DNA of 14,321 nt from Asterionellopsis glacialis (lineage: Eukaryota; Bacillariophyta; Plagiogrammaphyceae; Rhaphoneidales; Asterionellopsidaceae): the NCBI GenBank assembly GCA_014885115.2, contig WKLE02002095.1, forward strand, positions 1 to 14,321, read 5' to 3'. The translations under genes and the position numbers were made by a program. Positions 8,644 to 14,321 of this stretch are shown in pieces. The first letter of the stretch is position 1, and each line of letters starts with the position of its first letter. The notes beneath the pieces were generated by a model. It was not told the origin of the DNA and did not search any database. It saw nothing but the letters and a program-made list of their open reading frames with translations.

Positions 8644-9314
8644 TCATGCACCATCAAAAGTTTTGCTTAAACTGCTGGAGTCTGTCTTGATTGGGTGCAA
8701 AACATGGTTATTCTGTAGTTCCTCTTCATCATCAGGGAAGTTCTCTGGATCTGGTGTTGGTTGCTGATGGGTTTTCTTAGGTGATGGTGACTGGTCATTT
8801 TGATCAGTCTGTGGATTGTGGATTGTGATTGGTGTCCAAGTTGTGCCAATTGATTTTATGTTGGTGGGGATTTAACTGCTGCCATATGGACCATCTTGAG
8901 ATCTTGCCATAGATTGGATGAGTTGATAAGTGCTGTTAATCTTATGGATGGTGAATCTTGTATTGTTTGAGGTAGTGATCTTTTAGTAGATTTCTGCTGA
9001 GTGTGCAAGATACAGTAGGTATTGGTGTCTTGATCAATCTCTAGGCCTCCCATGCAGAGTTGTTTGGTTGCTGATATCATTGCATCAAAGTGTTGTTGAG
9101 GATCCTCATGCCATTTCTTGAGGTCATGTTCAAGATTGGCAAATGCATGCTTCTACCATGTATGGACCTTGGTTGTGCTACTGAATTGTGTGACATAGTC
9201 CTGGATGAAGTTGAGTATAGGTTTTGCTGCTTGTTCATGAATATATGTGAAGTACACTCCCTGTAGGACACTCTTGAGAATGGATGATTGACGCGTGGGC
9301 AAGCAGACACAGAC
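8644..9314 (-). pseudogene. Broken reading frame of unknown, probably mobile-element, origin
   Basis: On the minus strand one frame is open from 9314 to 8859, apart from a single TAG at 9153-9155. It reads as ordinary soluble protein, with stretches such as GVYFTYIHEQAAKPIL, NLEHDLKKWHEDPQQHFDAM and TALINSSNLWQDLKMV. At about 8860 a one-base shift continues into a second frame with TTWTPITIHNPQTDQN and an acidic Pro-rich part (TPDPENFPDDEEELQNN), ending at TGA 8644-8646. That is roughly 223 codons with one stop and one frameshift. I do not recognise the family. It could be a retroelement gag-like region or an accessory transposon gene. The neighbouring transposase remnant makes a mobile origin likely, but this is inference. 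Confidence 0.4.
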
Positions 9315-10128
9315 TCACTAAAAATTACCATTTACTAAAATTTCCTGATTTCTTACTTCTTACTAATTTGCCTGATTTCTCCAGCATAAAACTAGATCTT
9401 TAAACTAGCTCATAATTTTCATCACCAAATAAAAGTCTTCTTTTCTTTTGTGTGTTGATTGTCTGATTGTTGTGTTGTGCCGCCATTGACACTAACGGCA
9501 TAGGGCAATATGTGCTAATCATAGGGCGACCTGTGGTCATGGTGAGTTGTTCTAGGATTAGGTGGACCAACTTGTGACATTTGATCTGTAGACTCCACAT
9601 AGACCCAAAAATCATATTTTTAAATAATGCACATATTCATTCATGTTTAATTTATATACTTCAAAAATTGTAATATATGAATTCATATTTTAATATTCAC
9701 ATTGTATATATACGTATGTGTGTATTCTTTTATATTATGGCACAGCTGACTTGTATTGGGATAAAATACAATTACAACTTGGCCGGTGCACTTTTTGGCA
9801 TTGCAGGCTCACTCAACTGACAAAAATTGGCTGTTGCACACAGATCTCTTCTGATCAATCTTGCAAAATGGTGCTATTTGTGGTACCAAATTCTCAATAC
9901 ACAGCCATTTTTAACTAGCAACCACCAGTGCACTTCCATGAAGAAGCTCCTTGTACATGGAATCATACCAGTGATTATTAGGGTTTGATGGGTGTGTAAA
10001 GAGAAATCAGTGCTGTACAATGGTATGTCCTGCCACCCCCCCCCAAAAAAAAAACACACATAGTTACTAGTGCAGTAGGCAAGTCGCGAGACTCGCGCGA
10101 TATGTTGATCAACCTTAGTACGGACAGA
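9315..10128. other. AT-rich and repeat-bearing stretch, no intact gene
   Basis: No supported gene. The repeated word CCTGATTTCT occurs near 9344 and 9371. A strongly AT-rich block covers about 9600-9720. A C-run followed by an A-run lies near 10036-10056, and CGCGAGACTCGCG near 10085 is a small inverted repeat. Short frames at 9400-9615 (-) and 9718-9918 (+) have no recognisable product. Confidence 0.4.
9406..9437 (+). repeat. Diverged direct repeat, copy A
   Basis: It begins with TAGCTCATAATTT (13 bp), identical to copy B at 10492. It then continues as TCATCACCAAATAAAAGTC, which aligns with the following bases of copy B with small gaps. Both are preceded by a TTAAACT-like word. The copies lie about 1.09 kb apart in the same orientation. 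Confidence 0.45.
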
Positions 10129-10220
10129 CCGTGATGTGATGACATCACGGACCAGACAGATGCGATGACGTGATGACGTCATCACACGGACAGACAAGAT
10201 GACTTGATGACGTCATCAAG
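10129..10220. repeat. Array of palindromes built on TGACGTCA
   Basis: Three successive units each hold a CRGACAGA-like word (near 10121, 10153 and 10187) followed by a palindrome. Unit 1 has CCGTGATGT and ACATCACGG as 9-bp arms around GATG (10129-10150). Unit 2 has GTGATGACGTCATCAC (10170-10185). Unit 3 has CTTGATGACGTCATCAAG (10203-10220). A fourth CAGACAGA follows at 10221. An extra half-site TGACGT lies at 10166-10171. The repeats are perfectly self-complementary and could be bZIP (ATF/CREB-like) sites or cruciform-forming ends of a mobile element. Confidence 0.7.
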
Positions 10221-10574
10221 CAGACAGACACAAACGCGCAGTGACGCACGACATTCTTGCGAACGCTGATGTCACGAACGAAGCGTATCGAAATCCACTC
10301 TGCAGCAGAACACGGTGACGCGCCTGACATGGAGCGTTCCGATTGGCTGACTCGGGGAGTTTGGTTCACATGTTAAAACCGAACTCCATTGGAAACCGAA
10401 CTCTACGTAGATCTGCCGTAGGATCCCGTACTGCTTTTGGGTCGCGAAGACAAATCAGTGAATTGTCGGGTATTTTACTTAAACTCTAAAATAGCTCATA
10501 ATTTATTCACTCCAATAAACTCTACTTCCTTTTCAACCAATTTTCACTTCTTTTCAATATTGCTGCCAGCATAG
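10221..10574. other. Stretch between palindrome array and transposase fragment, no gene
   Basis: No supported gene. The left part (to about 10440) is richer in GC and CG dinucleotides than the rest of the window. It includes two nearby AACCGAACTC words (about 10377 and 10395). The right part turns AT-rich and holds direct-repeat copy B. The missing N-terminal half of the transposase is not found here. Confidence 0.45.
10492..10521 (+). repeat. Diverged direct repeat, copy B
   Basis: It shares TAGCTCATAATTT with copy A at 9406, followed by ATTCACTCCAATAAACTC, which aligns with copy A with small gaps. It lies about 55 bp before the open frame of the transposase fragment, so it may be part of an element's noncoding leader (inference). 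Confidence 0.45.
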
Positions 10575-10973
10575 TGCAAGTTTTACAATGCTTTCAGCAA
10601 GATAATTGTCCCCCATTTGAATCCATGGCCACTTCCAAGATCAATTGTTGTGATGGACAATGCAAAAATCCACATGTTTGAGGAACTTGAAGATGCCATC
10701 CATCAATGTGGTGCAAGATTAATTTTTTTGCCGTGGTACAGTCCAGAACTCAATCCCATTGAGGTGTGCTTTGGACAGCTCAAGCGCTGGATCCAGAAGC
10801 ATGCTAACTTGGTTTTCCCTCATTATCCCGAAATGGTTTTGGATGTTGCAATGCCTACATGTACACAAGAAATTGACAAAGGCACACTTGGGTTGTTTGG
10901 TCACTGTGGATATGATAATGGAGAGCTGCACCATAACTTTTTTGAAGATCTACAAAACACAAGAAATGATTAA
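10575..10973 (+). pseudogene. C-terminal fragment of a Tc1/IS630-type DDE transposase
   Basis: Remnant of a cut-and-paste transposase of the DDE_3 (IS630/Tc1/mariner) kind. The open part runs from just after a TAG at 10572 to TAA. It begins FYNAFSKIIVPHLNPWPLPRS, then SIVVMDNAKIH with the second catalytic Asp (codon 10656-10658). Next comes LIFLPWYSPELNPIEVCFGQLK with the catalytic Glu of NPIE. There are 34 residues between that Asp and Glu, the D34E spacing typical of Tc1-like enzymes. The first catalytic Asp and the whole helix-turn-helix DNA-binding half are absent, and no ATG lies near the 5' end, so it cannot be active. The C-terminal half is intact with no internal stop, which suggests fairly recent decay or truncation. 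It is tail to tail, 36 bp from the broken frame at 11010-11975. Confidence 0.85.
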
Positions 10974-11009
10974 AAAAATATATTGATTAAAAATATATAT
11001 TCTAATAAA

Positions 11010-11975
11010 TTAAACTGCTTCATTATTTATATTTTCACCATCATTGGTTTCATTGTTGTCTGTTGCTGCTGCTGCTGTTGTTGTTGCTGCTGCTGCTATT
11101 GGTGCTGCTCCATGGTTGGTGTCTGCGACATCTAGACCAGTAGTTTTGTGGTGCTGGTATTCTGAAAAAATACCACGATCAAAAATATTATGATCTAGTA
11201 GTCCCAGCGCTGACCTAAGTGACCTAACATCTACAAAAACATCAACCCAAGTTCCATGCACTTCTATTCTAATTTTTTTTCTATTTCTGGTGTCTTCATT
11301 TGCTTCTCCTCCTTCTTCTTCACGCCCACCTGCTGCTAGTCATCTTTTCTCGTCCAAAAATTGTGCTTGTCACGTAGTATTATCCCTTGGAATAGCAGTA
11401 AATTGATTGCCCTCTGGTTGTCTTGCCTGATGGATGGATAAATGGTGGCTGGCGAGTGATTGGACCAAGTTCTATATTATTTGCCTCCTCAAAGCCCCTA
11501 ATTTGCTGGGCTGCCTCCGCTATCCTCGTTTGTGTCCCTCGTCTCAAACCGATGGGCACATTTTCCACTCTCCTCCAATGAATATACAAAAAAATCTAAA
11601 AAAAAAACCCTCCAAAACACTCTTGTTTGACTCTGCCCAAGTATTCACATCGTGGATGGAAATCAAGGACCACCTAAACCTTGTCATGTCTTCAAAATTC
11701 TCATCTGTCAATATGATGTATTGACTCTGCGCTGCTCCTTTCGACTTCTTAAAATATAAGTCGTCTAAAATGAGCTGCGTGGACAACATTTCACGTCTCA
11801 CGAAGGACAGGGCTCTTGCTTTTGCTACTGCAAGCCCCTCGGAGATCTTGGACTTGAAGTCCGCGACAGTTCCACCATGAGGATTGTCACGGACATCACC
11901 CTTACGGATGGTGCATCGGAATTGGTATTCCGATTCCAGGTTGAACACCCCTGCTGCTGTGGCGTTCGGAGCCAT
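11010..11975 (-). pseudogene. Frameshifted unknown gene next to the transposase fragment
   Basis: The start is clear: ATG 11975 opens MAPNATAAGVFNLESEYQF, and the frame reads as good coding sequence to about 11600, including ILTDENFEDMTRFRWSLISIHDVNTW. At an A-run (11588-11607, + strand) the sensible reading moves to a second frame with YIHWRRVENVPIGLRRGTQ and AEAAQQIRGFEEANNIELG, stopping at 11380. From 11339 to 11010 the first frame is again open, with IRIEVHGTWVDVFVDVRSL and an Ala/Thr/Asn-rich tail. The first break is either an indel or an intron, since TTTTTTTTTTAG is a possible acceptor; the second is unexplained. I do not recognise the family. By position it may be the accessory gene of a two-gene transposon. 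If both breaks are introns it could be functional. Confidence 0.5.
11058..11107 (+). repeat. GCT/GTT trinucleotide microsatellite
   Basis: Interrupted run of GCT and GTT triplets. Read on the minus strand it encodes the Ala/Thr-rich tail of the broken gene at 11010-11975. Confidence 0.7.
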
Positions 11976-12102
11976 GATCGCATTGCTTCGATTGATTGTT
12001 GCGTGAAAAGAGGATTTTTCAATACGGTACAGTAGTGCAAATGAGTGGTTACAATGAGTTACAATGCGCTGTGCGTGTTGCAGAATTGTCTTTTCTGAAA
12101 AG

Positions 12103-12126
12103 TTCTGGTCTGAGATAAGACCAGAA
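12103..12126. repeat. Inverted repeat, 9-bp arms and 6-nt loop
   Basis: TTCTGGTCT and AGACCAGAA are perfect complements separated by GAGATA. It lies about 130 bp upstream of the start of the broken minus-strand gene. It might be part of a transposon end or a chance hairpin. Confidence 0.5.
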
Positions 12127-12261
12127 TTCTGAGGATGACTCTGATTTATTAGTCGTACGCACTAGAGCGATCCCTGATTTATTTTTTAGCTACCCTTATT
12201 TAGACCTTAAAAATGAAGACATTTTAACTGACATCCACAATAAATACGGTATCTTAAATAA

Positions 12262-12275
12262 GAGTATAAATACTC
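12262..12275 (+). promoter_or_regulatory. TATA-like palindrome GAGTATAAATACTC
   Basis: GAGTAT and ATACTC arms flank AA and contain TATAAATA. It sits only 16 bp before ATG 12292. That is too close for a standard TATA box unless the transcript is leaderless or starts further in. Confidence 0.25.
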
Positions 12276-12291
12276 GGATATCAACTCAGAA

Positions 12292-12474
12292 ATGACAAAA
12301 CGCATGCAGTCAACAAAAACTCCTCCTGGTGACATGAGGGTGCCACAAATTCTTACTAACCCGGGCCATTTTTGGCATTCGATGGCACAAATTCAACCTG
12401 ATGGCACAGTTACAGCTTGCCGTCGTCCGAACGTAAAATCAAATCCTTACAACCGAATGTGGAAGAACTCATGA
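12292..12474 (+). CDS. Doubtful small ORF, 60 residues
   Basis: Open from ATG 12292 to TGA 12472-12474. The product is polar and Pro/Asn/Met-rich, with GHFWHSMAQIQPDGTVTACRR in the middle. No family, signal peptide or membrane segment is recognised. It sits between decayed mobile DNA and the PsbP gene, so it may be another eroded fragment rather than a gene. The only support is the open length and a nearby TATA-like word. Confidence 0.2.
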   Translation: MTKRMQSTKTPPGDMRVPQILTNPGHFWHSMAQIQPDGTVTACRRPNVKSNPYNRMWKNS

Positions 12475-12780
12475 AGGAACCATCGTCAACAGAATAAATG
12501 ATAGACCATCATTAAATTGATAAAGGATAGAGCATAATTACTTTGCAGGACACAGACGTATGTCGCATCATTTGCACTAAAAGATACATAGAGAAAAGGT
12601 TACCAGAGTATGTCTCAGAGGTTTTGTAATGGGTATTGGTTCTATTTAATATAATTACCAACGTATCTAGTTAACTTTCATTGCTACAAATTGGCCATGA
12701 AAACGATATGATGCATGTATCATAAGAGAAAATAAAGGGAAAAAAGGCGATTGATGTCTACATTTTTCTCAAATCGTTAC
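12475..12780. other. Spacer, 3' region of the PsbP-domain gene, nothing else seen
   Basis: AT-rich 306-bp stretch directly after the minus-strand stop codon of the PsbP-domain gene. It should contain that gene's 3' untranslated region. No coding or repeat feature is supported. Confidence 0.5.
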
Positions 12781-13823
12781 TTATGAAGTAGCCCCTGAAG
12801 TGTCCATGACAGTAAAGCTATCAATAGTTATGCGTAGCCCAGCTCCATCTACACCATTGAAATCTTGCTCAAGTGCACTTGCAAATACTGCCATTAAATT
12901 GCCATCATTGGATTCCAATGATGCCTTGGCTAATGTGATACGGAATAATTCAGATACACCATATTGTTCCAAAAGTAGTTCTGGCTTTTGTACGTCAATC
13001 TCCGTTTTCATTTCAAAGTAGAGTGTTTTACCATCCTCCGAAATCTTTACAGATTCTGGGATAATCAACGTGCGGGTTTGCGTTGGCTTATCACGTTCTC
13101 GACGAAGATTAATCAGTTCTGCCACAGCCCGGGCATTACCCAAACTTGGGAAGGTTGCCAATTCACCAGTTGCTTCAATACCATTTTCTTCCAGTAACAA
13201 ACGCGTTGGAAAACTGTAGCAAGAAGTGACATTCACAAAAGGAATTTAAAAAAAAAAAATATATGACTTTAAAGGCTATCAAATCAAGCCCCCACTTTAT
13301 CGCGCACGTATTGAAAAAAAGTCACAACGCACCGTTCTACAGCTACGACCTCTGCCTTGGACATATCACCAGCTGTAAAGATGCTTGATCCACGCCGCCC
13401 TTTTCCTGTCTTGGCATCTGGTAAATCACCCTTGGCAGATCGACGAAGAGTGAAAAATGTTTTGGGGACACGAATTGAAAAGTATCCTAATGGATCCACA
13501 AATTCTTTCATAACAACTCCAGGTGCAGCAATAGATTGTGCTTCTCCTTCATCTTCCACAGCCATGACAGAATTGGGTGCGATAGAAAACGCCGAAGTGG
13601 TAGCAGTTGTTGTTGCTATTTGCGTCCACCATGATCGTCGACTTACCACAGCACTAGGAAATAGATTTTCTTCACCTTCGACCGAAACATTATCTGGATG
13701 CATGGTCAAGTCGGTCCTCTCATAGTTTGTAAGTTTTCTTGGGGATGGACATTTAGAAACGAAGCTAGAAACCAAAGGGACTGAGCAAAAAATGAGAAAT
13801 GAGAAGGGTGTTTGAATCTTCAT
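12781..13823 (-). CDS. PsbP-domain thylakoid-lumen protein, nucleus-encoded, two exons
   Basis: Exon 1 is 13823-13333 and exon 2 is 13213-12781; joined they encode 307 residues. PsbP-type proteins sit in the thylakoid lumen. True PsbP supports the oxygen-evolving side of photosystem II, and PsbP-like members help assemble photosystems or NDH. The N-terminus is three-part: a signal peptide (about 1-20) with a VSS|F step like the ASAFAP motif of diatom plastid proteins, a Ser/Thr/Pro-rich transit part, then a twin-arginine signal, S-R-R-S-W-W at 61-66. A hydrophobic Ala/Thr stretch and a likely cut after SVMA (88) follow. The mature domain contains FVDPLGYFSIRVPKTFFTL, KGRRGSSIFTAGDMSKAEVV, and, across the splice, VERFPTRLLLEE. 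Which PsbP subclass it is cannot be told. ATG 13823 is chosen; the frame upstream has only a GTG. Confidence 0.87.
13214..13332 (-). other. Intron of the PsbP-domain gene (119 nt, phase 2)
   Basis: GT-AG intron with donor GAACG|GTGCGT and acceptor GCTACAG|TTTTCC, and a T-run before the acceptor. Splicing rebuilds an Arg codon and gives VAVERFPTRLLL, which agrees with the family; unspliced, the frame ends 17 codons later. Confidence 0.88.
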
Positions 13824-14321
13824 TGTTGACTTGTGAAAAACCACAGCTTCTGCAACATGCGCTAGCTAGTTGTATCCTGTAAGAGTTCAAGTTTGAAGTT
13901 TATAGCATCTCTAAGTTGTTGACGCTATGAAAGTTGAACCAGGCATGTTTCCGCTCTCCCTTTGTTTCGTGACCACGTATGTCGCGCGACACAGGCAACT
14001 ACAAAACAGCACACGCACCAAATCTGTTTCGTTATGAAAGCAACGGAACTGAAACTCTAGTAAGATGGTAGATCGGCTTACAGCTGCTTAAGTAATTTCT
14101 ACGCTATTTCTACAAGATTTCGTTCCATACTGCCCAGGGACACCTGCGGATTTGTGCCAATTCCATATTTGACGTCATCATAACAAACCAAAAATGTAGA
14201 AATGATCGAAAGTCGTTAATTAAGGATAATCGAAACGAGCATCTTAATTCTTGTGTATCCACGGGTACCACAATTCATGTTGGTTTTATGGACCCAAAAA
14301 AAGTGTCACTTTGAGTCAACA
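13824..14321. promoter_or_regulatory. Upstream region of the PsbP-domain gene
   Basis: No gene is seen in the last 498 bp. This should hold the promoter of the minus-strand PsbP-domain gene. A TGACGTCA site lies within it at 14170-14177. No TATA box or start site can be assigned with confidence. Confidence 0.45.
14170..14177. promoter_or_regulatory. TGACGTCA site upstream of the PsbP-domain gene
   Basis: Exact ATF/CREB-type palindrome about 347 bp before the start codon, in the context TTTGACGTCATCATAA. In the diatom Phaeodactylum, TGACGT/ACGTCA elements mediate CO2- and cAMP-responsive transcription through bZIP factors. A similar role here is inference. Confidence 0.45.

Larger units (their letters stand above)
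11976..12291. other. Spacer, no gene seen, one hairpin and one TATA-like palindrome
   Basis: No supported gene. GTTACAATG occurs twice in tandem near 12048 and 12058. A hairpin lies at 12103-12126 and a TATA-like palindrome at 12262-12275. The element's outer end, if there is one, should lie here, but I could not find a matching inverted repeat on the far side. Confidence 0.4.

Noticed and set aside
10129..10220. CRISPR-like array
   Set aside because: The units are few and not identical, there are no uniform unique spacers, and the genome is eukaryotic.
12026..12031. TACAGTAG as a possible Tc1-type terminal repeat (TA then CAGT)
   Set aside because: The orientation would place the element to the right, away from the transposase fragment, and no matching inverted copy was found by eye.
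11825..12040. 71-codon minus-strand frame overlapping the start of the broken gene
   Set aside because: It overlaps the better frame that starts at ATG 11975 and reads as a shadow.
13357..13725. 122-codon + strand frame opposite PsbP exon 1
   Set aside because: Antisense shadow of a well-supported exon.

Overview
The window looks like nuclear DNA of a photosynthetic stramenopile, most likely a diatom. The main evidence is a PsbP-domain protein with a three-part targeting leader: an ER signal peptide ending in an S-S-F step like the diatom ASAFAP motif, then a transit region, then a twin-arginine thylakoid signal. Two genes carry short GT-AG introns, the DNA is AT-rich, and one gene encodes a long Ser/His/Gln-rich protein. 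The species cannot be named from the sequence.

Left part (1-7606), ordinary gene-dense DNA. A seven-helix membrane protein of the TOM1/THH1/GPR137 type (626-1663, +) faces an 851-residue low-complexity protein (2242-4797, -), tail to tail. The latter carries two textbook protein-phosphatase-1 docking motifs. That gene and NF-YB (5714-6382, +, one intron) diverge from a shared 0.9 kb upstream region. A doubtful small ORF (6692-7012, +) follows. Then comes a Cgr1-family ribosome-biogenesis protein (7121-7606, -).

Middle part (about 8.1-12.1 kb), a graveyard of mobile or foreign sequence with no intact gene. It holds an unidentified broken reading frame on the minus strand (8644-9314) and a pair of diverged direct repeats about 1.09 kb apart (9406 and 10492). 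An array of palindromes built on the ATF/CREB site TGACGTCA lies at 10129-10220. A C-terminal piece of a Tc1/IS630-type DDE transposase with D34E spacing (10575-10973, +) sits tail to tail, 36 bp away, with a frameshifted unknown gene (11010-11975, -). These last two may be the halves of one decayed two-gene transposon.

Right part (12.1-14.3 kb). This holds a questionable 60-codon ORF behind a TATA-like palindrome, then the PsbP-domain lumen protein gene (12781-13823, -, one 119-nt intron) and its promoter region, which carries another TGACGTCA.

The genes do not form an operon or one pathway. The most unusual signal is the repeated palindrome TGATGACGTCATCA, found three times in about 2.2 kb, with a fourth TGACGTCA core upstream of the photosynthesis gene. 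A second lead is the PP1-docking protein. No complete new system is visible.
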